Source: Methylocystis sp. (GTDB taxonomy: Bacteria; Pseudomonadota; Alphaproteobacteria; Rhizobiales; Beijerinckiaceae). Taken from it: 64,000 nucleotides of DNA. The position numbers and the translations under genes were made by a program. Location of the stretch: NCBI GenBank assembly GCA_002929055.1, contig PERY01000005.1, positions 1-64,000 on the forward strand, written 5' to 3'. Positions 47,581 to 56,616 of this stretch are shown here, piece after piece; positions within the stretch are counted from its first letter, which is position 1, and each line of letters starts with the position of its first letter. The notes below the pieces were generated by a model that searched no databases, had not been told where the DNA came from, and saw only the letters and a program-made list of their open reading frames with translations.

Positions 47581-48951
47581 CTAAAGCGGCAACGAAACCG
47601 TCGCCCGCAGCCCGCCCAGCGGGCTGCGGTCCAACTCGATGTCTCCGCCATGCGAACGCGCGATGTCTCGGGCGATAGCGAGGCCGAGGCCGGAATTTCC
47701 GTCGTCCTGGTTTCGAGCTTCATCCAGCCGGTAGAACGGCCGGAAGGCGTCCTCGCGGCGCTCCACCGGAATGCCCGGCCCGTCGTCGTCGATATGGACG
47801 ACCATCGACTCGCCATCGTTGAGAATCGTGAACTCCAGCGTCTTGCCGTAGCGCTGGGCGTTGCCGACGAGATTGGCGAGCAGGCGCTTGAGCGCCGCCG
47901 GCCGCGCGACGATCACAGGCTCCCCCTCGATCTTCATGCTGACGGGGATGCCCCGCCGCTCCGTGTCGGCCTTCAGCTCCTCCAGCACGGCGCTCACATC
48001 CGTGCGCTCGGAGACTTCGCCGCCGTCGCCGCGCGCGAAGGCCAGGTAGGCCTCGACCATACGTTCCATCTCATCGACGTCCCGGCGCATCTCGGCGGCT
48101 TCGTTGCTGTCGGCCATCAGCGCGAGCGAGAGCTTGAAGCGCGTGATGATCGTCCGCAGATCGTGCGAGACGCCGTTGAGCATCGTCGTGCGCTGCTCGA
48201 TGGCGCGCTCGACGCGGCGCTTCATCTCGAGGAAGGCGGCGCCGGCGCGGCGGACCTCTCTTGCGCCGCGCGGACTGAACTGGACGTCGCGGCCCTTGCC
48301 GAACTCCTCAGCCGCGAGCGCGAGCCGCAGGATCGGCCGGATTTGGTTGCGCAGGAAAGAAGTCGCGACTGCGAGAATGATGATAGAGGCGATCGCCATC
48401 CACATGAAGAAAATATAGGAGTTCGAAGCGTAGGCCTGGGTGCGCGCCACGAGAATCCGCAGCGTCGCTTCCTCCAGCGCCACCCTGATTTCGATGAGGC
48501 TTCCCGTGAAGGAGGTGTTGACCCAGTAAGGCTGCAGGATCTTGCGCGAAAGTTCGCCCGTCAGCGCCTTGTCGAGAAGCGAGAAGAGCGACTGCTTCGT
48601 GACCGGCGCGGGCAGGGGCCCCTTGGGCAGGATCGAGACCTCCATGTCGAGATCAAGAGCGGCTATCCGGCGCAACTGACTGTGCGCCGGATCGTCTGGG
48701 AAGGTCTGGTAGACGTCGACGACCGTCGCCACCTGCCGCGCGACGGCGGCCGAGAGACGATAGGTGACGACCTCCCAATGGCGCTCCATGAAGACATAGG
48801 CGACAGCGGACTGAAGCAGAACGACGGGCAGAATGACGATCAGCAGGGCGCGAGCGTAGAGGCCCTTGGGCATGCGCGCATGCAGCCATATGGCGAATCG
48901 GCGCCAGAGCTGGCGCGGCGCGGAGAGGACTTCCGTAATCACGAGCGACAT
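47581..48951 (-). CDS. Sensor histidine kinase (EnvZ-like)
   Basis: A 456-residue inner-membrane kinase: transmembrane segment about 34-52, periplasmic domain about 55-180, second membrane segment about 182-202, HAMP, then H-box GVSHDLRT, N-box LVGNAQRYG, G1 DDGPGIP, F-box FRPFYRLD and G2 SGLGLAI. It is eight bases downstream of the response regulator gene, so the pair forms one two-component system. Signal unknown. Confidence 0.93.
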   Translation of the reverse strand: MSLVITEVLSAPRQLWRRFAIWLHARMPKGLYARALLIVILPVVLLQSAVAYVFMERHWEVVTYRLSAAVARQVATVVDVYQTFPDDPAHSQLRRIAALDLDMEVSILPKGPLPAPVTKQSLFSLLDKALTGELSRKILQPYWVNTSFTGSLIEIRVALEEATLRILVARTQAYASNSYIFFMWMAIASIIILAVATSFLRNQIRPILRLALAAEEFGKGRDVQFSPRGAREVRRAGAAFLEMKRRVERAIEQRTTMLNGVSHDLRTIITRFKLSLALMADSNEAAEMRRDVDEMERMVEAYLAFARGDGGEVSERTDVSAVLEELKADTERRGIPVSMKIEGEPVIVARPAALKRLLANLVGNAQRYGKTLEFTILNDGESMVVHIDDDGPGIPVERREDAFRPFYRLDEARNQDDGNSGLGLAIARDIARSHGGDIELDRSPLGGLRATVSLPL

Positions 48952-48959
48952 CTTCGCCT

Positions 48960-49682
48960 CTAGCTTTGCAATCTCACGGCTCGCGGCGGCTCGACGAGCA
49001 GCCGATAGCCTTGGCCGCGAACCGTTTGCAGGCAGCGCGGCGAATTGGGGTCCGTCTCTATCTTCCGCCGCAAGCGGGCGATCTCGACGTCCACGCTGCG
49101 CTCGGCGGCCTTCTGCTCCGCCGAACGCTTCGCGAGAGTCTGCCGCGAAACGATGGCGCCGGCATGGTCGACGAGAGTCTGCAACAGGTCGCGCTCGCGC
49201 GTCGTGAGGCGGACGGGCTTGCGCCCGCGCATGAGTTCGCCGCGCTCCGGGTCAAAGGCGCAATCGCCGAAGCGCACCAGCGTGATGGCGGGCTCGGCGG
49301 GGCGCGCACGACGCAGAATGCTCGCGATGCGCAGCGACAACTCGCGCGGGTCGAAGGGCTTGGCGAGATAGTCGTCGACGCCCGCCTCGAGTCCTTCGAC
49401 GCGGTTCGCGGTTTCGCTGAGCGCAGTGAGCATGAGAATGGGCGCCGACCGCAAAGGCTCGGGGCCCTGGCGTAAGCGCGCGGCGAATTGCGTGCCGCTT
49501 TCGCCCGGCATCATGACGTCGAGGACGATGAGATCGAAGGCGAGATCGCGCATCCGCTCGGTCGCCTCCTGTGCGTTGCCGGCCGCGCTGACCAGATAGC
49601 CCTCGCGCAAGAGATAACGCGAGAGGAGGGTGCGAATGCGTTTGTCGTCGTCGACGACAAGGATATGCGCCCGATTGGCCAT
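48960..49682 (-). CDS. petR: OmpR-family response regulator (PetR-like)
   Basis: A 240-residue regulator. The receiver domain has the phospho-acceptor D55 (LIVLDVMMPG) and the C-terminal winged helix contains LTTRERDLLQTL and VDVEIARLRRKIE. MarR-type gene directly upstream plus kinase directly downstream is the arrangement of the petP-petR locus of Rhodobacter, hence the symbol, which is by context and similarity only. ATG 49682 is preferred over an upstream in-frame start. Confidence 0.92.
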   Translation of the reverse strand: MANRAHILVVDDDKRIRTLLSRYLLREGYLVSAAGNAQEATERMRDLAFDLIVLDVMMPGESGTQFAARLRQGPEPLRSAPILMLTALSETANRVEGLEAGVDDYLAKPFDPRELSLRIASILRRARPAEPAITLVRFGDCAFDPERGELMRGRKPVRLTTRERDLLQTLVDHAGAIVSRQTLAKRSAEQKAAERSVDVEIARLRRKIETDPNSPRCLQTVRGQGYRLLVEPPRAVRLQS

Positions 49683-49736
49683 CGCGGCCGTCTTCTGTGG
49701 CGCCGTCGAAGGCGGATGGGGAACGCGCATGGGCTG

Positions 49737-50324
49737 CTACCGCCGCTCCGCGCCGAGTTCGGAGCGCTGGAGATGGCCGCGGACGCGGTCGCGCTCGTCG
49801 GCGTCGATCATCGCAAAGAGAAACGCGGCCGCCGCGCCGCGCGCCTCAGGCGGCAATTCTTCGAGAACGCGGCGAAAGCGCGCCGATTGGAGCGCGGCGA
49901 GATCGCGCGCCAGCCGGGCGCCTTGCGCGGTCGGATAGAGCAGACGCTGACGCCGGTCCACGGCGCCCGCGCGCGCCTCCACGAAGTCCGCGTCGAGGAG
50001 TTGCTTGAGCACACGGTTGAGGCTCTGCTTGGTGATCCTCAGAATGTCGAGCAGCGCGGCGATGGGGAGCCCCGGGCGGCGATGCACGAAATGCAGAACC
50101 CGGTGGTGCGCGCGCCCGAACCCGTAATTTTCGAGCAGGCGGTCGGCGTCTCCGACGAAGTCACGATAGGCGAAGAAGAAAAGTTCGACGAGATTTAGCG
50201 CCTCGGCGTCTTCCTCCCGCGCCGCGCGCGGCCCCGCCGGCCCGCGGAACTCGCGTGGGCAAGGGGTCGCCGTCGCCGGAACCGGCGTGCGCAGGGCGGT
50301 CTTTCTTTGAAGAAGCTCGCTCAA
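49737..50324 (-). CDS. petP: MarR-family transcriptional regulator (PetP-like)
   Basis: A 195-residue MarR-type regulator with the winged-helix region about residues 75-140 (ILRITKQSLNRVLKQLLDADFV, then DRRQRLLYPT). N-terminal 40 residues are poorly conserved-looking, so the TTG start at 50324 is uncertain. It heads the MarR-regulator-kinase operon and is divergent from ilvE; a 23-bp inverted repeat in the shared intergenic region is a likely operator. Confidence 0.87.
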   Translation of the reverse strand: MSELLQRKTALRTPVPATATPCPREFRGPAGPRAAREEDAEALNLVELFFFAYRDFVGDADRLLENYGFGRAHHRVLHFVHRRPGLPIAALLDILRITKQSLNRVLKQLLDADFVEARAGAVDRRQRLLYPTAQGARLARDLAALQSARFRRVLEELPPEARGAAAAFLFAMIDADERDRVRGHLQRSELGAERR

Positions 50325-50379
50325 GACGACGATGCCCGGGCTTTGATCCAGATGCCCACGCAGCGGGCGCGACGCATCT

Positions 50380-50402
50380 ATATGTCAGCTATATTGACAT
50401 AT
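50380..50402. promoter_or_regulatory. Inverted repeat at the marR/ilvE divergent promoter
   Basis: ATATGTCA (50380-50387) and TGACATAT (50395-50402) are exact inverted repeats with a seven-base spacer, the geometry of a MarR-dimer site. The right arm overlaps TTGACA (50394-50399), a possible -35 for ilvE with TAGTGC 17 bases downstream as a weak -10. Autoregulation by the adjacent MarR protein is inference. Confidence 0.6.
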
Positions 50403-50485
50403 TTCTGACCGATGGCTAGTGCTGCCAGCGCGCCGCGGCAACCCCGTTCGGCTGGCCGATCGGCCCTGGTTCCCCGGAGTTTTCA

Positions 50486-51370
50486 ATGTCGCTTCCGCCC
50501 TTCGATCAGCGCGACGGATTCATCTGGTACAACGGCGCTCTCGTGCCGTGGCGCGAGGCGAAGCTGCATGTCCTGTCGCATGGCCTGCATTACGGCTCCT
50601 GCGTCTTCGAGGGCGAGCGCGCCTATGGCGGCGTCATCTTCAAGTCGCGTGAGCACTCGGAGCGTTTCAGGCATTCGGCGCAGGTGCTGGACTTCGAGAT
50701 TCCCTACAGCATCGACGAGCTGGAGGCCGCCAAGGAGGCGACGCTCAAGGCGAACGGCCTCGTGAACTCCTACGTGCGTCCGGTCGCCTGGCGCGGCAGC
50801 GAGATGATGGCCGTGGCTGCGCAGAACTCGACGATCCATGTCGCCATCGCGATGTGGGACTGGCCGAGCATGTTCGATATGGCGACGAAGATGAAGGGCG
50901 TGCGCCTCGACATCGCCGAATATTGCCGTCCCGACCCGCGCAGCGCGCCTTCGATGGCGAAGGCGGCTGGCCTTTACATGATCTGCACCATCTCCAAGCA
51001 TCGCGCCGAGCGCCGCGGCTATGCGGACGCGCTGATGTACGACTGGCAGGGCAGGGTGGCCGAATGCACCGGCGCCAATGTCTTCTTCGTGAAGGACGGC
51101 GCGCTGCACACGCCCATCGCCGACTGCTTCCTCGACGGCATCACCCGCCGCACGGTGATCGACCTCGCGAAGCGGCGAGGTATCGAGGTCGTCGAACGGC
51201 GCATCATGCCGGAGGAAATGGCGAGCTTCGACGAATGCTTCATCTGCGGGACGGGCGCGGAAGTCACGCCGGTTTCCGAGATCGGACCCTATAAATTCAC
51301 GCCCGGGGCCGTGTCGCGCGCGCTGGTCGAGGACTACGACAAGGAAGTCCACGCCGCGAGCCGCGCCTAA
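50486..51370 (+). CDS. ilvE: Branched-chain amino-acid aminotransferase
   Basis: A 294-residue class IV PLP aminotransferase for the last step of Leu, Ile and Val synthesis. It shows SHGLHYGSCVFEGERAY, AKAAGLYMICTISKHRAERRG (in parts) and the PLP signature around ECTGANVFFVKDG. Divergent from the marR operon; a strong terminator follows. Confidence 0.94.
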   Translation: MSLPPFDQRDGFIWYNGALVPWREAKLHVLSHGLHYGSCVFEGERAYGGVIFKSREHSERFRHSAQVLDFEIPYSIDELEAAKEATLKANGLVNSYVRPVAWRGSEMMAVAAQNSTIHVAIAMWDWPSMFDMATKMKGVRLDIAEYCRPDPRSAPSMAKAAGLYMICTISKHRAERRGYADALMYDWQGRVAECTGANVFFVKDGALHTPIADCFLDGITRRTVIDLAKRRGIEVVERRIMPEEMASFDECFICGTGAEVTPVSEIGPYKFTPGAVSRALVEDYDKEVHAASRA

Positions 51371-51387
51371 GGCTGCATGTCAGTAAG

Positions 51388-51418
51388 AAAACGGCGGCCT
51401 TTCGGGCCGCCGTTTTTT
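51388..51418 (+). terminator. Intrinsic terminator after ilvE
   Basis: AACGGCGGCC and GGCCGCCGTT pair around a short loop, preceded by an A run and followed by a T tract; it can serve both strands. Confidence 0.9.
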
Positions 51419-51443
51419 GTCGATCTTCGTGATCGTTCGCCGA

Positions 51444-51962
51444 TCAGTAGAGCGTCTCGCAATTGCAGCGCTTGCGCACCACGCGGTATTGCGTGACGGG
51501 CTGATAATGCACCGTGTTGTAGGCGCGATAGGACGTGACCGGCACGTAATGGGTGCGGACATACGGGCGGTAGCCGACCGTCGGCACGACGTAGGAGCGC
51601 TCGTAGGTGTGGTCATAGCCGCCACCGTAGCCGCCGTCGTAACCACCGTTCACATAGACGTCGGCGGCGCTGTACGCCGCACGACGATAGGCGCCGCCGC
51701 CGTAGCCGCCGGCCGGATACTGATAGCCGCCGTGATAATAACCCTGGTTATAGCCGACGGCTCCGACGCCGATGCCGCCGCTAATGCCGCCGCCGATGCC
51801 GATCCCGCCACCGTAGCCGCCGCCATAGCCATAGCCCGGACCCGGGGCATAGCCGCCGCCGAAGAAGGGCGAGGTGAAATCCTGCGCCGCCGCGCCAGCC
51901 GCGGAGCAGCCCGCGATCACGCCAGCCAGCGCCAGCGACCGGAAGATTGAAACCAAACTCAT
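51444..51962 (-). CDS. Gly/Tyr-rich exported protein (copy 1)
   Basis: A 172-residue protein with a signal peptide (about 1-26; a C at residue 19 gives a lipobox-like AGCS). The mature part is low-complexity Gly/Tyr-rich (GGYGG repeats, about 35-100), then a Tyr/Arg/Val region (about 115-150) with YVPVTSYRAY and ending RKRCNCETLY. Such compositions are seen in exported structural or surface proteins of this group; function unknown. A GTG at 51971 is an alternative start. Tandem with the similar gene 52006-52587. Confidence 0.7.
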   Translation of the reverse strand: MSLVSIFRSLALAGVIAGCSAAGAAAQDFTSPFFGGGYAPGPGYGYGGGYGGGIGIGGGISGGIGVGAVGYNQGYYHGGYQYPAGGYGGGAYRRAAYSAADVYVNGGYDGGYGGGYDHTYERSYVVPTVGYRPYVRTHYVPVTSYRAYNTVHYQPVTQYRVVRKRCNCETLY

Positions 51963-52005
51963 GACACTCACCCCCTACATTCGACGCTCCATGCGTCACT
52001 AAAAC

Positions 52006-52587
52006 TCAATCTCGCGCTCCAAGGCGAGCGCGCTTTCGCGACGGGCCGCGATTGTTGTCCGGCAGGTAAAAGATGTGCTGCGAAGGACGGTAAACCGGGC
52101 GCGATCCGTAACCAGGTCCGCGCGGAGTCCGGTAACCATCGGCGTCGTAGTCGCCCTGGTAGGCCGGGCTGTAGGTGTAGCTGCGGCCATAGCCGTTATC
52201 GCCGTAGAAGACGCCGCCGCCGCCGTAGAAGCCGCCGTCGCGGCGCCGGTAGTCGTTGTACGTGTAATTGTAATTGTAGAGTTGGGGGCCGCCGCCATAG
52301 GCGACGTCTCCGCCGCCGCCACCATAGCCGCCGCCCCAGCCCCCGCCCCACAAGGGGCCGATAACGTTTTGGTAGCCCCTAAACGAGCCGCCGGACCAGG
52401 CGCGCGCGCCGGTCGGACCCTGGCCGGGGGCGTAGGCGTTCGCGCCATAGGCCGGCGCCGAGGGAGCATAGCCGCCGCCGAAGCCGCCTCCGCCGCCAAA
52501 TCCCTGGGCCTGCGCGGGCGTCGCGAGCGGAAGGAGGGTGAGGGCTCCCGCGAGCGCGGTCGCCCCGAATCCCGAAATGAAACGCAT
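52006..52587 (-). CDS. Gly/Tyr-rich exported protein (copy 2)
   Basis: A 193-residue protein with a signal peptide ending AQAQG (about residue 28), then Gly/Tyr-rich low complexity (GGGGFGGGY, GGGWGGGYGGGGG) broken by NYNYTYNDYRRR. The C-terminus is basic (GPSRKRARLGARD). Same style as copy 1 and same strand, with a 43-bp gap, so a shared transcript is likely. A GTG two codons upstream is possible. Confidence 0.7.
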   Translation of the reverse strand: MRFISGFGATALAGALTLLPLATPAQAQGFGGGGGFGGGYAPSAPAYGANAYAPGQGPTGARAWSGGSFRGYQNVIGPLWGGGWGGGYGGGGGDVAYGGGPQLYNYNYTYNDYRRRDGGFYGGGGVFYGDNGYGRSYTYSPAYQGDYDADGYRTPRGPGYGSRPVYRPSQHIFYLPDNNRGPSRKRARLGARD

Positions 52588-52737
52588 GACCACGCCCTTT
52601 CGTATCTTATCGGGTCACGCGCGCCCAAAACGGGGCGCACGCGTCCGGATTTGGGACGCCTTGGCGGCGCCCGCTTACGAAAGGGCAATTAGTATTCCAT
52701 TAACCCTGGCCAAGCTGGCGCGGCCAGGGTCGTGGCG

Positions 52738-54186
52738 TCAGCCGTTCATGCGGGCCTTGATCGCGTGGCCCGCGAGCGTCTTGCCGAGCGACAGGACGGC
52801 GGACGGCGCGTTATGGGCGTCGGCGATGACCGCGTTGAAGGAGGATTCGATCCAGTCGCAGTCCGCATCGCTCAGAGTGAGCGGCGGCAGGAGCTTGATC
52901 GTCGGATTGCCGTGGCCGGCGACCTGGGTGAGAACCTTGTGGTCCTTGAACAGCGGAATGCAGATGAGCTGGCCGAAAAGACCGGAGTTCGCCGTCTCCA
53001 GCAGGTTCCAGGTGGCTTTCAGCATGAGGGACTTCGGGGGGCCGAATTCCACGCCGATCATAAGCCCCTTGCCGCGCACGTCGGAGACGAGTTCGAAACC
53101 GTCGGCCATCTTGCGGAAAGAGGCGAGCAGGCGCGCGCCCTTCTCGGCCGCATTCTCGACGACGCGCTCGTTCTTGATGACGTCGAGCGTCGCGATGCCT
53201 GCAGCCATCGAAAGATCGTTCTTGCTGAAGGTCGAGCCGTGGACGACGGCGCGGTCCATGCGGTCGAAGACCTTGTCGAAGATCCATTTGCGCGTGAGCA
53301 CGGCTCCGACCGGCACATGGCCTCCCGACAGCGCCTTGGCGACGACGATCATGTCGGGTTCGACGCCAGCGTAATGGTCGATAGCGAAGAACTTGCCCGT
53401 GCGGCCGAGACCCGTCTGGATTTCGTCGGCGACGAACAACGTGCCGTATTTTTTGCACAGGGCCTGCGCGCCGATGAGATAATCGTCCTTGGGTATGTTG
53501 ACGCCCTTGCCCTGGATCGGCTCGACGAAGAAGGCGGCGATGTTCTTAGACGCAAGCGCCTGCTCGAGCGCCGGCAGATCGTCGAATGGTATTTCCTGCG
53601 TGTTTGGCAGAAGCGGCCCGAAGCCCTTCTTGAAGATTTCGTCGCCGTTCATCGACAGCGACCCATAGGTCAGGCCGTGAAACGAATGCGCGCAATGCAG
53701 GATGCCGGGGCGCCCCGTCGCCGAGCGCGCGAACTTGATGGCGGCCTCGATCGACTCTGCGCCCGAATTGGCAAAAAAAACCTTCTCGAGATAGAGCGCG
53801 CGCTCGATCAACTTTTCGGCGAGTATGCCGGCGAGCGTGGAGACGTCGAGCTGCACGAGATTGGCGAACTCGCCGTCGATCACGTTGACCAGCGCCTCTC
53901 GGATCGCCGGATGGTTGCGACCCAGCGCGAACACGCCCCAGCCGCTGAGAAGATCGAGATAGCGATCGCCCTTGCGATCCCACAGATAAGGGCCGAGTCC
54001 GCGCGTGAATCCGACGTCGTAGCCGATCGTCTTGAGCACCCGCACCCACATCTCGTTGAGATATTTGGTGTGCAGCTGAAACCGGTCGTCTTCGCGCGCG
54101 GCGACGAGGGCGGCGAGATCGTATGCGCCGTCGCCGACGCCTTGCGCAGCAGTTACGCTCGATTGCGCAATGGGCAGATCAGTCAT
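52738..54186 (-). CDS. Class III PLP aminotransferase, HpnO-like
   Basis: A 482-residue class III aminotransferase. The segment YLNEMWVRVLKTIGYDVGFTRG near residue 45 and GRNHPAIREALV are close to hopanoid aminotransferases of the HpnO type. PLP lysine is in STFSKNDLS, and the DEIQTGLGRTG motif is present. HpnO makes aminobacteriohopanetriol, a hopanoid common in methanotrophs and rhizobia, but acetylornithine or other aminotransferases are possible; no other hpn gene is nearby. Stands alone. Confidence 0.75.
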   Translation of the reverse strand: MTDLPIAQSSVTAAQGVGDGAYDLAALVAAREDDRFQLHTKYLNEMWVRVLKTIGYDVGFTRGLGPYLWDRKGDRYLDLLSGWGVFALGRNHPAIREALVNVIDGEFANLVQLDVSTLAGILAEKLIERALYLEKVFFANSGAESIEAAIKFARSATGRPGILHCAHSFHGLTYGSLSMNGDEIFKKGFGPLLPNTQEIPFDDLPALEQALASKNIAAFFVEPIQGKGVNIPKDDYLIGAQALCKKYGTLFVADEIQTGLGRTGKFFAIDHYAGVEPDMIVVAKALSGGHVPVGAVLTRKWIFDKVFDRMDRAVVHGSTFSKNDLSMAAGIATLDVIKNERVVENAAEKGARLLASFRKMADGFELVSDVRGKGLMIGVEFGPPKSLMLKATWNLLETANSGLFGQLICIPLFKDHKVLTQVAGHGNPTIKLLPPLTLSDADCDWIESSFNAVIADAHNAPSAVLSLGKTLAGHAIKARMNG

Positions 54187-54655
54187 GCGGCGGCTCCAGA
54201 AGAGGGTGGGAACGTCGCGGGCCTTCTCCGGACAAGTCCGCGCCTATTTTTTCGATTGCGCGCACGGCGCAGTTTTGTCAAACGGGAACGGAGCCTGACC
54301 ATTCCGGCCGTCGTCCACGAGCGGGGCCGGGGAAATGTCGGAGCGGCCCACGGGCGTAAGTTTCGCGGGCGTCTTAGCACGGCGAATCCCGCCGGGCCAT
54401 AAAATTCAATCCGTTTTGAATCTTTGCAGGACATCGGCGCCCGAAAGGGCAGAGAACAAAGGGATACCAGCGTCCTCGTATCCACAGGCATTCGGTGAAA
54501 CGGATGAAATCTCTGGTTGGACCAAGCGCCGTCAATGCTATCTTCAGGAAAGTGATTCATTTGCCCCGCAGCGATTCGAGATTTCAGGACTCGTTGATCA
54601 GCGGCGGACGAATGCTCTGGATCAGCATTGGGGAGTTGGTCGGTTGGGAGCCAAG
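54187..54655 (+). other. 469-bp intergenic region
   Basis: It lies between the class III aminotransferase (minus) and the double cold-shock gene (plus), so it holds two divergent promoters. Short repeats are present but no tRNA, riboswitch or terminator was recognised. A plus-strand frame stays open from 54335 into the cold-shock gene, but only the part after GTG 54656 looks coding. Confidence 0.5.
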
Positions 54656-55225
54656 GTGACTTTTCAGGATGACTTGGACGCTGCGTCCACTTCCGCCGAA
54701 GCCGAAGAAGGTCTGGATCTCGTAGAGATTGCAGGCCGCATTAAATGGTTCGACGTCGCGAAGGGATACGGTTTCGTCGTTCCCGACGACGGCGCGCCGG
54801 ATATTCTTCTGCACGTGACCATTCTCAGGCGCAGCGGTTTGCAGACCGCCTTCGAGGGCGCGCGCGTCGTCTGCGAGGCGCAGCGGCGCGACAAGGGAAT
54901 GCAGGTCTTCCGCGTCATCGCCATGGACGAGACTACGGCGGTGCATCCGGCGCAATCCGCCGCCGGCCGCACACATGTGCAGGTCACGCCGACCAGCGGT
55001 TATGAGATCGCCATCGTGAAGTGGTTCAACCGCGTCAAGGGATTCGGTTTCCTCACGCGCGGCGAGGGCACGGAAGACATCTTCCTCCACATGGAGACGG
55101 TGCGTCGGTTCGGCATGACGGAACTCAAGCCGGGCGACAGCGTTCTCGTGCGCTACGGAGACGGTCCGAAGGGTCTCATGGCGGCGGAAGTGCGCCCGCT
55201 CGAGGCCAAGAATCCTTCTCACTGA
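54656..55225 (+). CDS. Double cold-shock-domain protein
   Basis: A 189-residue protein with two cold-shock domains: the first (about 25-90) with KGYGFVV and ILLHV, the second (about 120-180) with KGFGFLT and IFLHM; both RNP1/RNP2 motifs recognisable. Linker about 90-120. GTG 54656 preceded by GGGAG at five-base spacing is chosen; the frame is open further upstream. Two-domain cold shock proteins are common in alphaproteobacteria and bind RNA or single-stranded DNA. Confidence 0.88.
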   Translation: MTFQDDLDAASTSAEAEEGLDLVEIAGRIKWFDVAKGYGFVVPDDGAPDILLHVTILRRSGLQTAFEGARVVCEAQRRDKGMQVFRVIAMDETTAVHPAQSAAGRTHVQVTPTSGYEIAIVKWFNRVKGFGFLTRGEGTEDIFLHMETVRRFGMTELKPGDSVLVRYGDGPKGLMAAEVRPLEAKNPSH

Positions 55226-55309
55226 CCCGTCTCCCTCACCCCTTTGATTGACGCGCGCCCAAGCGAGCGCTTTATAGCCTGTGCGTTCGACGCGTCAGGG
55301 AGGAGAGCT

Positions 55310-55795
55310 ATGCCGCAAACGGCCTGGGGCTTTGCAAAACACGCTGTCGCCTCGGCGACGCTCGCGACTGTGATCGCATTCCTGCTCGTTTTTCCTGCGG
55401 CCGCGCTGCGTGCGGAAGCGCTGCAGAAGTTGCAGTTCGTCACGACGACCGGGCCGCACGACTTCGTCGTCGAGCTCGCGGACACGCCGGACGAACGCGC
55501 GAAAGGCTTGATGTATCGCCGCGCCATGCCGGCTGACCACGGCATGCTCTTCGATTTTCATCAGGTCATGCCGGTGATGATGTGGATGAAGAACACTTAC
55601 ATCCCGCTCGACATGGTCTTCGTGTCCCGCGAGGGCTATGTGACCAGCGTCGCAACCGACGCCAGGCCGATGTCCGAGGAGATCATCTCCTCGGGCCAGC
55701 CCGCCTATGCGGTGATCGAGCTCAACGCCGGCGTCGCGCGAAAGATCGGCCTCGCGCCGGGCGACGAGGTTCGCCACCCCGCCTTCAAGCGCTAG
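55310..55795 (+). CDS. DUF192 exported protein
   Basis: A 161-residue protein with an N-terminal hydrophobic export signal (about 8-34). The DUF192 domain follows, with ERAKGLMYRRAMPADHGMLFDF and MWMKNTYIPLDMVFV (in parts), a small beta fold of unknown role. AGGGAGGAG precedes the ATG. Separate unit after the cold-shock gene; followed by tRNA-Pro. Confidence 0.88.
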   Translation: MPQTAWGFAKHAVASATLATVIAFLLVFPAAALRAEALQKLQFVTTTGPHDFVVELADTPDERAKGLMYRRAMPADHGMLFDFHQVMPVMMWMKNTYIPLDMVFVSREGYVTSVATDARPMSEEIISSGQPAYAVIELNAGVARKIGLAPGDEVRHPAFKR

Positions 55796-55893
55796 CCCGC
55801 CATCAACGCTTCTTGTGACGCGCGTCGCCGCATGGTAGCGAGTGGCGGTGCGAGCAGGGGTTCGGCCTCAGGTTGGGCCTCACATGCGCCCGG

Positions 55894-55970
55894 CGGGGTA
55901 TAGCGCAGCCTGGTAGCGCGGAAGTTTTGGGTACTTCAGGTCGCAGGTTCGAATCCTGCTGCCCCGACCA
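55894..55970 (+). tRNA. tRNA-Pro (anticodon UGG)
   Basis: A 77-nt cloverleaf: acceptor CGGGGTA pairs with TGCCCCG, CCA is encoded, T arm GCAGGTTCGAATCCTGC, and the anticodon loop TTTGGGT has TGG at positions 34-36 between the stems GAAGT and ACTTC. Confidence 0.96.
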
Positions 55971-56136
55971 ACGGCCCTTGGCTGATCGTCGCCAGCGACG
56001 ACGTGGCGTCGAAAGCCGCATCGACTGTAAAGTTCGGGTTGCAAAATATCATCGGCCGATTACGAAAGAGCCCAAGCCTTTCGTGGCCCGCCGCGGGTCG
56101 AAGCTTTCGCGGTGATTCGAGAAGCAAGAGGTTGAA

Positions 56137-56448
56137 ATGACTGCCCGTATCTACCGCCAGTCGCCGAGCGTCACTCAGTCCGGGCCGGGCCAAGCGAAGG
56201 CCTGGCGACTCGACTTCGATCTCGAGGCCCCCCGTTCGCTCGATCCGCTGATGGGCTGGACCAGTTCCGGCGACATGAAGCAGCAGATTCGCCTGCGCTT
56301 CGCCACCAGGGAAGAGGCGATCGCCTACGCCGAGCGAGAGGGTGTGCCCTATCGCGTCGAGGAGCCCAAGCTCAACACGGCCTCGCAACGCACCGCGTCC
56401 TATTCGGACAATTTCAAGACGAGCCGCATCGGTTTGTGGACGCACTGA
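56137..56448 (+). CDS. NADH dehydrogenase accessory subunit, NDUFS4 type
   Basis: A 103-residue ETC complex I subunit of the NDUFS4/AQDQ family found in mitochondria and alphaproteobacteria. It shows RIYRQSPS, the WRLDFDLEAP segment and PLMGWTSSGDMKQQIRLRF. It is encoded away from the nuo operon, as usual in this class. The gene lies between tRNA-Pro and two tRNA-Arg genes. Confidence 0.93.
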   Translation: MTARIYRQSPSVTQSGPGQAKAWRLDFDLEAPRSLDPLMGWTSSGDMKQQIRLRFATREEAIAYAEREGVPYRVEEPKLNTASQRTASYSDNFKTSRIGLWTH

Positions 56449-56464
56449 CCGAAGCGTCGGCGAC

Positions 56465-56541
<77 letters not shown>

Positions 56542-56616
56542 GAAACGACATATTTTGATAGCAAGCTCCCATGGTGGGCGTCGCCCGGGGCGTTTACCCG
56601 CGATGAGGAATCGGAA

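Noticed and set aside
51500-52560. Repeated GGC/TAG-like short motifs that might suggest a CRISPR array or a tandem repeat locus
   Set aside because: They are Gly/Tyr codon repeats inside two coding genes; there are no regular repeats with unique spacers.
52732-54402. A 556-residue frame antisense to the class III aminotransferase
   Set aside because: The minus-strand aminotransferase has full PLP motifs; the plus frame is low-complexity shadow.
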